Shown one piece after another: positions 53,063 to 61,249 of a stretch of 62,297 bases of DNA. The position numbers and the translations under genes were made by a program. Within the stretch, counting starts at the first letter, position 1, and the number at the start of each line of letters is the position of its first letter. Origin of the DNA: Canibacter oris (lineage in GTDB: Bacteria; Actinomycetota; Actinomycetes; Actinomycetales; Microbacteriaceae); contig NZ_JACIFD010000011.1 in NCBI RefSeq assembly GCF_014197205.1, forward strand, positions 1 through 62,297. The letters run 5' to 3'. A model generated the notes under the pieces. The model was not told the origin of the DNA. It was given only the letters and a program-made list of their open reading frames with translations, and did not search any database.

Positions 53063-53809
53063 GTGAGGATGATCCGCAATAAACAGGCAAGCACGCTGGT
53101 GATTATGCCGGCCTGGAACGAAGAAGAAGCGATCGCAAACACCATTGCGGAAATCATCGCCGTTTCTGATGATCTGGATATTTTGGTTGTTAATGACGGA
53201 TCACGCGATAACACCGCCGCGGTGGCGCGAGCAGCGGGAGCGACGGTGATGGATTTGCCGTTTAACCTGGGCGTTGGCGGTGCGATGCGTGCCGGTTATC
53301 ACTACGCTTTGCGGCACGGCTACCGCCAAGCGATTCAGGTGGATTCTGACGGGCAACACAACCCTAACGATATCGCGCGGGTTTTGGCTGGTCTTGCACA
53401 CGCTGATATTTCTATCGGGGCGCGATTTGCCGGAGTTGGTGAGTACCAGGCTGCTGGTCCACGCTGGTGGGCGATGCAGGTGCTCGCGAAGATTCTGTCG
53501 CGCATCACCGGCACGAAGCTGACTGACGCCACCAGCGGCTTCCGCGCTGCAAACCGCCGTGCGATTAAACAGTACTGCAAGCACTTCCCTGCTGAGTATC
53601 TGGGCGACACAATTGATTCGTTGGTTGTCGCAGCGCGCTCCGGCCTGGTGGTGACACAGGTGCCTGTGGCAATGCGGGAGCGCCAGGGCGGCACCCCTTC
53701 AGCGTCACCTTTTAAAGCGATGATTTATTTGATTCGTGCTTTTTTCGCGATGGGCTTGGCGCTAACTCGTAAAACAGAGCCGGTTGCAGCGCTCGAGGAG
53801 GAAATCTAA
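53063..53809 (+). CDS. Dolichyl-phosphate mannosyltransferase-like GT2
   Basis: This 248-residue polyprenyl-phosphate glycosyltransferase has TLVIMPAWNEEEAIANTI, VVNDGSRDNTAAVAR, NLGVGGAMRAGYHYA and the metal motif QVDSDGQHNPNDI. DATSGFRAANRRAI is also typical. It is DPM1-type and would put a sugar on polyprenyl phosphate at the inner face of the membrane. The GTG at 53063 or ATG at 53069 may be used. It overlaps DUF2304 (TAATG), a pairing seen in many bacteria. Confidence 0.88.
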   Translation: MRMIRNKQASTLVIMPAWNEEEAIANTIAEIIAVSDDLDILVVNDGSRDNTAAVARAAGATVMDLPFNLGVGGAMRAGYHYALRHGYRQAIQVDSDGQHNPNDIARVLAGLAHADISIGARFAGVGEYQAAGPRWWAMQVLAKILSRITGTKLTDATSGFRAANRRAIKQYCKHFPAEYLGDTIDSLVVAARSGLVVTQVPVAMRERQGGTPSASPFKAMIYLIRAFFAMGLALTRKTEPVAALEEEI

Positions 53810-54174
53810 TGCAGAATATGCTGTGGATCATCATCGCTTTTTTGATGGTGGCGTGGTTGTTCTTGCTGGTGCGCGCCGGTCGCCTGCGCGAACGCTACAT
53901 CGTTACCTGGGTGCTCGTGGCGCTGGGAATTCTAGCGCTCAGCATCTTCCCCGGAGTGCTTGACTTCGTTGCGCACCTTTTAGGTTTCGCGGTGCCTGCT
54001 AACCTGTTGTTTATTGTGGCGCTGGTGCTGTTGCTGGTGCTCACCGTGCAGCAGTCGGTGGAACTGACTCGCGGTGAAGATAAGACCCGCGCACTTGCTG
54101 AACAGGTTGCAATCTTAGACGCTGAGCTCAGGGAGCTGAAGCAGCGGGTGGAAGATCCGCCCGCCCAGCAATAG
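53809..54174 (+). CDS. DUF2304 family membrane protein
   Basis: This 121-residue protein has three membrane segments (about 3-20, 31-50 and 63-83) with RAGRLRERYIVTWVLVALGI between the first two. A C-terminal charged coiled-coil (LAEQVAILDAELRELKQRVE) follows. DUF2304 partners regularly with DPM1-like glycosyltransferases; a role as membrane anchor or partner is inferred. ATG overlaps the preceding stop. A terminator follows. Confidence 0.85.
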   Translation: MQNMLWIIIAFLMVAWLFLLVRAGRLRERYIVTWVLVALGILALSIFPGVLDFVAHLLGFAVPANLLFIVALVLLLVLTVQQSVELTRGEDKTRALAEQVAILDAELRELKQRVEDPPAQQ

Positions 54175-54192
54175 CTCCCCTGGGCTGAAATG

Positions 54193-54223
54193 CCGGCGGT
54201 GCTTGCTAGGTGCCGCCGGTTTT
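54193..54223 (+). terminator. Intrinsic terminator after DUF2304
   Basis: CCGGCGG (54193-54199) pairs with CCGCCGG (54213-54219), followed by four T's. It starts about 18 nt after the DUF2304 stop. Confidence 0.8.
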
Positions 54224-54339
54224 GCTGTTTGGGCACTGTGGCGTGCGCCTTCGTCGCGTGAGCGTTTGATGCTGTGACTGGTAAAAGGGTAGGAAAAAAT
54301 CCCTCGCGATGGGTAGGTTATATCAGTGAAAACCTACAT

Positions 54340-54465
54340 TTAGTGTGCAGCGAGTGCTTTCTTCGCTTCCTCCTGCACCTGCATGTATTCCAGGTAGTCG
54401 TCACAGATAAGCCACGAATCAGCGTAAAAAGCTTCCGTGTATGTGCCGGTGATCCAGGCGGGCAT
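54340..54465 (-). CDS. Candidate small ORF, 41 residues, unknown function
   Basis: The frame from ATG at 54463-54465 to TAA at 54340-54342 encodes an acidic/aromatic peptide: MPAWITGTYTEAFYADSWL, then ICDDYLEYMQVQEEAKKAL, then AAH. Composition looks protein-like, unlike other frames in this 500-nt gap. There is no SD; a TAACAT box just upstream could allow leaderless start. A 7-bp inverted repeat (54313-54319 with 54331-54337) lies past the stop. It may be a real small protein or a remnant of a larger gene. Confidence 0.4.
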   Translation of the reverse strand: MPAWITGTYTEAFYADSWLICDDYLEYMQVQEEAKKALAAH

Positions 54466-54603
54466 AACAATGTTACGCTTTATCTAGCCGGCTGGGTTGT
54501 GTTTATATTTAGTGTGCGGTTGGTTTCACGGTCTGCTGTATGTTTTATTGATAGCGTGATTTGCGCCAATGCATATGCCTGCTAAGCATGGGCGGGCGTG
54601 TCA

Positions 54604-54617
54604 CGGGGCTAGCCCCG
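54604..54617. repeat. Perfect 14-bp palindrome in the tRNA-flanking gap
   Basis: CGGGGCTAGCCCCG is its own reverse complement. It lies in the 54175-54675 gap, which otherwise holds the DUF2304 terminator, the small ORF and a tRNA terminator. Confidence 0.5.
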
Positions 54618-54635
54618 AGTATAAGCCGGATACGC

Positions 54636-54660
54636 CAAAACCGCACGGATTAGGTGCGGT
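54636..54660 (-). terminator. Terminator of the tRNA Gly-Cys-Val transcript
   Basis: On the minus strand ACCGCAC pairs with GTGCGGT across a 7-nt loop, followed by TTTT. It starts 16 nt after the tRNA-Val CCA end. Confidence 0.8.
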
Positions 54661-54675
54661 AAGAAAATTAATGAG

Positions 54676-54753
54676 TGGTGGGCGATACTGGATTCGAACC
54701 AGCGACCTCTTCCGTGTCAAGGAAACGCGCTAACCAGACTGCGCCAATCGCCC
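54676..54753 (-). tRNA. tRNA-Val (GAC)
   Basis: It folds as a cloverleaf. The acceptor stem GGGCGAT pairs with ATCGCCC, and the anticodon loop CTTGACA has GAC. The T-loop is TTCGAAT. Discriminator A and CCA are encoded. It is the third gene in a minus-strand tRNA cluster. Confidence 0.95.
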
Positions 54754-54757
54754 GAGT

Positions 54758-54831
54758 TGGAGGTGGCGACGGGATTCGAACCCGTGTATACGGCTTTGCA
54801 GGCCGCTGCCTCGCCTCTCGGCCACGCCACC
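54758..54831 (-). tRNA. tRNA-Cys (GCA)
   Basis: The acceptor stem GGTGGCG pairs with CGCCACC, and the anticodon loop CTGCAAA has GCA. The T-arm GGG-TTCGAAT-CCC is clear. Discriminator U and CCA are encoded. Only 4 nt separate it from tRNA-Val. Confidence 0.95.
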
Positions 54832-54884
54832 GCGCGGTGTAAAATAAACCTTACGGTAGTGGTTTGGGTTACCCAGTCCACCAG

Positions 54885-54957
54885 AGCGGATGACGAGATT
54901 CGAACTCGCGACCCTCACCTTGGCAAGGTGATGCGCTACCAACTGCGCTACATCCGC
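54885..54957 (-). tRNA. tRNA-Gly (GCC)
   Basis: The acceptor stem GCGGATG pairs with CATCCGC, and the anticodon stem TCACC/GGTGA encloses TTGCCAA with GCC. The T-loop is TTCGAAT, with discriminator U. CCA is not encoded. It is first in the tRNA cluster. Confidence 0.95.
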
Positions 54958-55132
54958 ATTTTGTTTCTGCTGTAATCGCTTCAACTCAATTAACTATAGT
55001 TGAGGTTTTTAGATCGTGCAAACTGCCGTGTGTCGCCAGCGTGTCGCGCTTAAAGTCAAGGGACACAACAGCTCTATAACGAAGCGCTGGAATCGCCGAC
55101 TTTTCTCAGTCACACCCTTGCATAATTAGAGT

Positions 55133-56125
55133 GTGACGCAAAATACTAAATCACCCTGGAAGCGGATATTCGTTTTCCTGCTGTTACTGCTCATCGCAGT
55201 CGGTGCATATTTTGCGTACGCTAATCGCTACACAATTCAGAACTGGTGGCTGGCTCGTGATTACCGGCCAGACAATAAAATTCTGGCGCTCGAAGAACAC
55301 ATTCGGCTCACCGACGCTGGTCTTTTGGTGTTTCACTCCACCCACCCCACTATTTCCACGGGCGCAGCTTTTCGCACCGGGTGTGCAGCGGTGACACACA
55401 CGGAATCTGGTCACGTTGTGGGGTGCTACACCAGCGAGCACCGGATCCACCTTTTTGATGTCACAGATCCGCGTATCAGCGGCATCGTTGAGGTCACCGC
55501 GGTGCATGAGATGCTGCATGCGGTGTGGCAGCAAACCCCAGACAATCGCGAACTCTCTAAGTGGCTGTTAGACTATTACGAAAATCACGCCTCAGAGCAG
55601 CTGCGCACTCGCATGGAGGTTTACGCTGATTTGCCGCAGGCGGAATTCACTAACGAGCTGCACTCGGTGCTGGGCACTGAGGTTGCAGACCTGCCGGCTG
55701 AGCTTGAGGAACACTACGCGCAGTATATTGTAGATCGTTCCGCTATTGTGGCGATTTTCGATCGCTACCACGCAGTGTTTACCACGATTCAAGAGGAGGC
55801 CGCGCAGCTGGAAGCAGAAATGCGGCAGCTGCGAGAAACCGTGGAGCTGGAGCGCGGGCAGTTTGAAACCCGGGTACAGATGTATAACAGTGCGGTGCAG
55901 GAGTTTAACGAGCGCAACCGTAACTACGGTTTCGCAACCAACCCGGAAGAGTTTTACCGAATCTCTGACCAGTATCGGGCCCAGCGTGAACAGCTGCTGC
56001 AGACCCGCAGCGAAATCCAAGCAAAAATTGATCACTATGAGCAGTTGCGGCTGCGGCTGGTGCAACTGAGCGAAACCTCGCAGGAGCTTAATAACCTGCT
56101 CGACAGCAACCTCTCGAACCTCTAG
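55133..56125 (+). CDS. Membrane-anchored putative HExxH metallopeptidase with coiled coil
   Basis: This 330-residue protein has a basic N terminus, one membrane segment (about 11-30), an outer domain and a C-terminal coiled coil (about 208-325, rich in Glu/Gln/Leu/Arg). The outer domain has H125-E-M-L-H129 in VTAVHEMLHAVW, the zincin motif, and ELHSVLGTEVADLP near 175-188, which may give the third metal ligand. Two Cys (84 and 98) could form a disulfide. It is not a known named peptidase to me; substrate and role are unknown. The start is GTG. Confidence 0.72.
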   Translation: MTQNTKSPWKRIFVFLLLLLIAVGAYFAYANRYTIQNWWLARDYRPDNKILALEEHIRLTDAGLLVFHSTHPTISTGAAFRTGCAAVTHTESGHVVGCYTSEHRIHLFDVTDPRISGIVEVTAVHEMLHAVWQQTPDNRELSKWLLDYYENHASEQLRTRMEVYADLPQAEFTNELHSVLGTEVADLPAELEEHYAQYIVDRSAIVAIFDRYHAVFTTIQEEAAQLEAEMRQLRETVELERGQFETRVQMYNSAVQEFNERNRNYGFATNPEEFYRISDQYRAQREQLLQTRSEIQAKIDHYEQLRLRLVQLSETSQELNNLLDSNLSNL

Positions 56126-56216
56126 CAGCTGGTTAAGACGCTCTCAGCCGAGCCACGCCGCTAGCGACAGGGCTGCAAATCTCTAACCCGCCTAACGCAA
56201 TATATCCGGGTGTGTG

Positions 56217-56840
56217 TTATATTAGCCCGGCGCTACGCAGCGCACCCAGCGCCCGCTCAAACTGCTGCTGAGACGCAGCGCTGCCCTCCCGGCGCATCCC
56301 GCTGCGGGTGACGCGCAGCAGTCGTTCAGGATTCAGATAGCTGTCGCGACCCTGCTTATCCCAGTTGCCGGCGCCCAAGTGCACATATTCCCGGTGCGGC
56401 GTTGAGGTCAGGTAGCATCCGGCAACCGCGCCATCCGGCAGAGTGCCGATAATCAAGATTGGGCGGTCTTTGCCACGGCCATCATTTTCCACATATGGCA
56501 CCCAGGTCCACACAACCTCGCCCGGGTCCGGATCCCCATCCAGCTGCGGGGCGTAACCAATGCGCAGCTGCCGCAGCTCTGCCGCGGTCAGATCGCGGGT
56601 GGCGCCGCCGTGCCCGGCAGCGGTGACATCCCGCCAAGTGCCCGGAATGGTGGGTGCTGAGGTGGATCCACCACCCCGCCCTGACATGGTCTGCAGTACG
56701 GTGTCGAGCAGTCCGCCCATGCCGGATTTACGAGTGGTGCGCGAAGTGCGTGCGGCAGAACCGCTCTGGCGTGATTTGTTGTTGAGATACTCACGCACAG
56801 CGGTTTTGCCGAGCTGCATCAGGATCGATTTAAGACTCAT
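56217..56840 (-). CDS. PemK/MazF-like protein without visible antitoxin
   Basis: This 207-residue protein has a Ser/Gly/Arg-rich N terminus (about 1-75) and a C-terminal PemK/MazF-fold region: GYAPQLDGDPDPGEVVWTWV, then RGKDRPILIIG and GCYLTSTPH. Classical MazF toxins are roughly 110 residues and sit beside a small antitoxin; none is seen here. The longer actinobacterial form is common beside housekeeping genes and may not be a toxin. The gene shares its strand with zapE, 42 nt downstream of it. Confidence 0.72.
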   Translation of the reverse strand: MSLKSILMQLGKTAVREYLNNKSRQSGSAARTSRTTRKSGMGGLLDTVLQTMSGRGGGSTSAPTIPGTWRDVTAAGHGGATRDLTAAELRQLRIGYAPQLDGDPDPGEVVWTWVPYVENDGRGKDRPILIIGTLPDGAVAGCYLTSTPHREYVHLGAGNWDKQGRDSYLNPERLLRVTRSGMRREGSAASQQQFERALGALRSAGLI

Positions 56841-56882
56841 ATTGTGGTTCTTTCTGTGCGTGTTACTGCGGGGTGGCGATTG

Positions 56883-57986
56883 TTACAGCACCGCGTCAGC
56901 GGTCTCGTTTGCGGCGCACAGCGCGTTAGCGCGAGACATGCAGCGCAGGTATTTCTTACGGTAGCCGCCGTCGAGCATACCACCGCCGAAAATTTCGTTG
57001 AGCGGGATGCCGCTGGCAAAGATTGGAATCTGCGCATCGTAAACACGGTCGATGAAAGCCACAAACCGCAGCGCCTGTGACTGGTCGTGCAGCTCATACA
57101 CATCGCTTAAACCGATACGCTCTACTCCCTCTAGCATTGCCGCGTAGCTTGACGGGTGCACCTGCTTGAGGTGCTCAAGCAGCGAGCCAAAATCGTCGTT
57201 GGCGGTCGCGGTTCCGGCGGCGCTGAAGCTGCTCAGCTGTTGCTGGTACTCCTCCGGGCTCAGTACCCGAGCCGCGCCCTCAATGTTACGTTGGCGATAG
57301 TCAGCGCCGTCAATACGCACAGTCACGAAGCGGTCACTCATTGCCTGAATCTCGCGCATAAAGTCAGCTGCGGCGAAACGTCCCTCGCCAAGCGCGTTTG
57401 GTGGTGTGTTGCTGGTCGCAATAAACTTCGAGCCGGTTGCTGTGAGGTCTTTAATCATGCGCGTCATCAGCATGGTGTCACCCGGATCGTCAAGCTCAAA
57501 CTCGTCGATGCAGATCAGTTTTGCGCCGGTGAGCTGTTTAATCGCTCCTTCATAGCCGAGAGCGCCAACCAGCGCGGTGTACTCAATAAAAGTGCCGAAG
57601 TACTTGCGTCCCGCCTGGGCATGCCACGCCGCAGCCAAAAGGTGGGTTTTACCAACGCCGAAGCCGCCGTCAAGATAAACGCCCATTTTACCCGCAGGAA
57701 CAGTCATGCTCGTGGCCGCGGGTTCCGGATCCACCGCCTTCTTTTTGCGCCCAAAACCGAAGAAACCGCCCTTGCTGCCACCGCCGGTGCCGCCGCCCGC
57801 AGTGCCAGCCACGAAATTACGCAGCAGACTGCGCGCTTCTTCCTGTGAAGGGTGTTGCGGATCAGGCCGGTACGACTCAAATGTCGCCGTGTGAAACTGC
57901 GCCGGCGGAGTCAGGTTGGCAACGAGTTGAGCGCCGCTAACCCGCGGCTGACGGTCAATCAGATTCAGAATATTTGATACAGGCAC
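56883..57986 (-). CDS. zapE: Cell division protein ZapE (AFG1-like ATPase)
   Basis: This 367-residue AAA-type ATPase of the AFG1/ZapE family has Walker A LDGGFGVGKTH (about 105-115), Walker B ICIDEFELDDPGDTM, SNTPPNALGEGRF and SDRFVTVRIDG. A Gly-rich and Lys-rich insertion (about 61-90, GGGTGGGSKGGFFGFGRKKK) lies before the ATPase core and is atypical. ZapE regulates the Z-ring in proteobacteria; its actinobacterial role is inferred. The start is GTG. It is divergent from DUF3000. Confidence 0.9.
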   Translation of the reverse strand: MPVSNILNLIDRQPRVSGAQLVANLTPPAQFHTATFESYRPDPQHPSQEEARSLLRNFVAGTAGGGTGGGSKGGFFGFGRKKKAVDPEPAATSMTVPAGKMGVYLDGGFGVGKTHLLAAAWHAQAGRKYFGTFIEYTALVGALGYEGAIKQLTGAKLICIDEFELDDPGDTMLMTRMIKDLTATGSKFIATSNTPPNALGEGRFAAADFMREIQAMSDRFVTVRIDGADYRQRNIEGAARVLSPEEYQQQLSSFSAAGTATANDDFGSLLEHLKQVHPSSYAAMLEGVERIGLSDVYELHDQSQALRFVAFIDRVYDAQIPIFASGIPLNEIFGGGMLDGGYRKKYLRCMSRANALCAANETADAVL

Positions 57987-58059
57987 AATACAAGATAATA
58001 AGGCACCGAGCGGCGGCGCGCCTTACTAAAAGCTCTAAAAACACCCTTAGGGTTTTAAT

Positions 58060-58704
58060 GTGACTATTTCTTTCACCTCCGAGCCGCGTGCTTTTCAGAC
58101 TGCAGCCGCCGCGGTGCGCGGTGCGAAACTGCGTGCTGAGCTTGACTTTAAAGAGATTCCGGCTCCTGATAGGATTGCGCCGCACGCGATTGCTCTCGGC
58201 GCCAGCGTCAATCCCAGCGGCCGCGGTGTCAGTGGCGCCGCTGCCGCGATTGATGGCGGGGCCGGAGCGGGGCGGCTGATCCTGCTACACGACCCGAAAA
58301 TGGCGGCTGAGTGGGGCAACGAGTTTCGTTTTGTATGCTACGCGCAGGCTGATATTGAGGTGGAAATTGGGGCGGATCCGCTGCTCGCGGATGTCGCCTG
58401 GTCATGGCTGATTGATGCCCTGCATACTAGGCAGACAAGCTACACCGCGATTGCCGGCACCGCCACTAAAACGCTGTCTACCGGATACGGTTCGTTGGCG
58501 CAGCAGGGCACGGGGGCGCAGCTGCAGTTGCGGGCCTCCTGGACTCCCACCGATGCTGACTACGCCACGCACGTACAAGCCTGGTCAGAGCTGTTGTGCC
58601 TGTTGGCGGGCCTGCCGCAGCACGAGGGGGTCGCTGCTTTTAATCCGCGCACCCCTGCGGATGTGGCCCAAAACTCGGGCTCCCGCCCCGCCCCGGTGGC
58701 GTAG
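58060..58704 (+). CDS. DUF3000 family protein
   Basis: This 214-residue soluble protein begins FTSEPRAFQTAAAAVRGAKLR and contains EIPAPDRIAPHAIALGA, GRLILLHDPKMAAEWGNEFR and SWTPTDADYATHVQAWSELL, the family's markers. The function is unknown. It usually precedes the RNase D gene in actinobacteria (as in Rv2680-Rv2681). The start GTG is 41 nt from the rnd start. A Gly-rich loop near residue 65 looks variable. Confidence 0.86.
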   Translation: MTISFTSEPRAFQTAAAAVRGAKLRAELDFKEIPAPDRIAPHAIALGASVNPSGRGVSGAAAAIDGGAGAGRLILLHDPKMAAEWGNEFRFVCYAQADIEVEIGADPLLADVAWSWLIDALHTRQTSYTAIAGTATKTLSTGYGSLAQQGTGAQLQLRASWTPTDADYATHVQAWSELLCLLAGLPQHEGVAAFNPRTPADVAQNSGSRPAPVA

Positions 58705-58745
58705 CGGCGCAGGTCGATCCACAACCAACAAATGAGCGGTGAGTT

Positions 58746-59942
58746 ATGCGGACACAGGCGGAGCTAGAGATTCAGTGGCAACTGGTTGATAATCAGGATG
58801 CTTACCGCGCCGCGCTGCAACAGCTTGCCGCGACGCACGGCCCGATTGCGATTGACACCGAGCGTGCCAGCGGTTATCGCTACTTTCCGAATGCTTATCT
58901 GGTGCAGATTCGCCGCGGTCACGGGCCAATTTATTTGTTTGACCCGACCGCACTCAAAGATCTCAGCGAGCTTGGCGCGATTATTAATTCGGAAATGTGG
59001 ATCCTGCACTCCGGGCGTCACGATTTGCCGTGCCTGGCGGATTTAGAGCTGGTGCCGCAGCAGCTGTGGGACACTGAACTGGCAGCGCGGATGCTGCGGG
59101 CGGAACGTGTGGGGTTGGGCGCACTGGTGGCGGATCAGCTGCAGGTGCAGCTGGATAAGGCTTACTCTGATGTGGATTGGTCAGAGCGGCCCTTGCAACC
59201 GTCGTGGCTGGAGTACGCCGCGGTTGATGTGCTGTTTCTAGCTGATTTGATGGTGCTTCAGCTTTTAGAAGCCGAAAAAACTGCGAAGCTTTCGATACTG
59301 CGGCAAGAGTTTGCGGCGCTGTGCGCGTGGCAACCGAAGCCGCCAGCGGAGCAGCCGTGGCGCAAAGTTTCGCACATTAATGTGTTAGTGAAAGACAATC
59401 GCGGGTTGGCGCTGGTGCGCGAAATCTGGACAACACGTGATGAGATTGCCAGGAAGGCGGATCTGGCACCGCATTTAGTGCTGCCGGACAGCGCCATTAT
59501 TACGGCGGCGCAGCGGCGGCCACGCAGCGAGAAAGATCTGCAGCGGATTAGAGGGTTTAATGCGGTGCTTGCGCAGCCACACCTCGGCGCTTTTTGGCGG
59601 GCAGTGATGCGAGGTAAGCGGGTCGATGAAAATCTACGTCGTACTCCCCTGCCTGCGGGCGCTAATTCGCATGGATACTTCCGCAAAAATAGCGGGGCGA
59701 AAGCTCGATTGGAGACGGTGCGGGAGACGGTTGCTGCGGTTGCGGCGACGCTTGATATACCCGCGGAACACGTGCTCGACCCGGCTGTTGTAAAGCGGCT
59801 TGCGGCGGATCCACCCGCCCTGCTGTTACCCGGCGAAACCGCGGCGAAGCTCGACTCCTACGGTGCGCGGCAGTGGCAGATTGCGGCGGTTAGTGCGCAG
59901 CTGGCTGCGGCCCTGGCACAGCAGGCAGAACATGGAAGCTGA
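58746..59942 (+). CDS. rnd: Ribonuclease D / HRDC domain protein
   Basis: This 398-residue DEDDy 3'-5' exoribonuclease has Exo I IAIDTERASGYRYFPNAYLVQ (D and E), Exo II LHSGRHDLPCLADL (D) and Exo III YAAVDVLFLADL (Y-x3-D). An HRDC domain follows near residue 215 (RGLALVREIWTTRDEIARKA) and a second helical domain near 310-395. It trims tRNA or small RNAs. GGTGAGTT precedes the ATG. It lies 41 nt after DUF3000. Confidence 0.92.
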   Translation: MRTQAELEIQWQLVDNQDAYRAALQQLAATHGPIAIDTERASGYRYFPNAYLVQIRRGHGPIYLFDPTALKDLSELGAIINSEMWILHSGRHDLPCLADLELVPQQLWDTELAARMLRAERVGLGALVADQLQVQLDKAYSDVDWSERPLQPSWLEYAAVDVLFLADLMVLQLLEAEKTAKLSILRQEFAALCAWQPKPPAEQPWRKVSHINVLVKDNRGLALVREIWTTRDEIARKADLAPHLVLPDSAIITAAQRRPRSEKDLQRIRGFNAVLAQPHLGAFWRAVMRGKRVDENLRRTPLPAGANSHGYFRKNSGAKARLETVRETVAAVAATLDIPAEHVLDPAVVKRLAADPPALLLPGETAAKLDSYGARQWQIAAVSAQLAAALAQQAEHGS

Positions 59943-60046
59943 CAACCACCTGAACACGGTGGGGCGAAGCTGCGAAACCTTGCGGAAGCTGGCAAAATAT
60001 AAGGTGACTGTCGTTCTCAGAGGAGACACTAAAACAAGGAGGCAAT

Positions 60047-61249
60047 GTGGCTGATAGAAGAATCTCATATATCGACGGGGTGCGGACGCCTTTTGGGCGT
60101 GCCGGTGAAAAAGGCATGTACTGGGAAACTCGTGCAGATGACCTGGCGGTGAAAGCAACCACTGGGCTGCTGGAGCGCAACCCTAATCTGCCGTTGGAGC
60201 GGATTGACGATGTCGGGATTGCTGCCACTACTCAGCAGGGTGATCAGGGCTTGACCCTCGGCCGTACCGTGGCAATTCTTGCTGGACTGCCGAATACTGT
60301 GCCGGGGTTTGCGCTGGATCGGATGTGCGCCGGTGCGATGACCACCACTGCGATGCTGGGCGGCATGATTGGCTCAGGTATGTACGACATCGCTTTGGCC
60401 GGTGGCGTGGAACATATGGGACGGCACCCGATGGGTTTTGATGCTGACCCGAATCCGCGTTTTCTTGCGGAAAAAATGGTTGCTGCTGACGCGCTGAACA
60501 TGGGTGTTACTGCGGAGCGGCTGCATGACCGTTTCCCGCACCTCACCAAAGAGCGCGCTGACCGTTTCGCGATGCTGTCGCAGCAGAAGGTGCAGGCAGC
60601 CTATGACCGTGGTGATATTCAGGCTGATCTGGTGCCGGTTGCGATTAAAGCTAAGACTGGTGGCTGGACTCTCGCGACTGAGGACGAGGGCCGTCGCCCG
60701 GGCACCAATATGGAGGGTTTGGCTGGGCTGAAAACGCCGTTCCGGCCGCACGGGCGGGTGACCGCGGGTAACGCTTCGCCGCTTACCGACGGCGCGACTA
60801 TGGCGCTGCTCGCCGGCAGTGACACTGCGAAAGAGCTGGGTTTGGCTCCGAAGATGCACATGGTAAGCGCTGCTTTCGCCGGTGTGCAGCCTGAGGTTAT
60901 GGGTCTGGGGCCGGTGCCGGCAACCGAGAAAGCGCTGCGGCAGGCGGGGCTCAACATTAGCGATATTGGACTGTTTGAGCTCAACGAGGCCTTCGCAGTG
61001 CAGGTTTTGAGCTTCACCGATCACTTTGGGATTGCCGATGATGATCCTCGCGTTAATCCGTGGGGCGGCGCGATTGCTCTTGGCCACCCACTGGCCTCTA
61101 GCGGTGTGCGCTTGATGATTCAGCTGGCGCGTCAGTTTGAGCAGCGTCCGGATGTGCGATACGGCATCACTGCGATGTGTGTTGGGCTCGGTCAGGGCGG
61201 CTCAATCATCTGGGAGAATCCACACTTCAACGGTAAGAAAGGTAAATAA
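60047..61249 (+). CDS. fadA: Acetyl-CoA C-acyltransferase (thiolase)
   Basis: This 400-residue thiolase would cleave 3-ketoacyl-CoA in beta-oxidation. The catalytic Cys is in LDRMCAGAM (about 89), NEAFAV holds the Asn-Glu motif, GGAIALGHPLASSGVR carries the catalytic His and AMCVGLGQGG the second Cys. GTG start follows a strong AAGGAGG 4 nt upstream (an out-of-frame ATG lies 2 nt before). The order fadA then fadB with zero or few nt between indicates a beta-oxidation operon. Confidence 0.92.
   Translation: MADRRISYIDGVRTPFGRAGEKGMYWETRADDLAVKATTGLLERNPNLPLERIDDVGIAATTQQGDQGLTLGRTVAILAGLPNTVPGFALDRMCAGAMTTTAMLGGMIGSGMYDIALAGGVEHMGRHPMGFDADPNPRFLAEKMVAADALNMGVTAERLHDRFPHLTKERADRFAMLSQQKVQAAYDRGDIQADLVPVAIKAKTGGWTLATEDEGRRPGTNMEGLAGLKTPFRPHGRVTAGNASPLTDGATMALLAGSDTAKELGLAPKMHMVSAAFAGVQPEVMGLGPVPATEKALRQAGLNISDIGLFELNEAFAVQVLSFTDHFGIADDDPRVNPWGGAIALGHPLASSGVRLMIQLARQFEQRPDVRYGITAMCVGLGQGGSIIWENPHFNGKKGK

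Noticed and set aside
54274-54585. 103-codon plus-strand ORF in the tRNA-flanking gap
   Set aside because: Composition is not protein-like, it has no SD, and the opposite-strand 41-codon frame fits better.
54676-54957. Attachment site of an integrated element at the tRNA genes
   Set aside because: No direct repeat of a tRNA 3' end and no integrase gene was found in the window.
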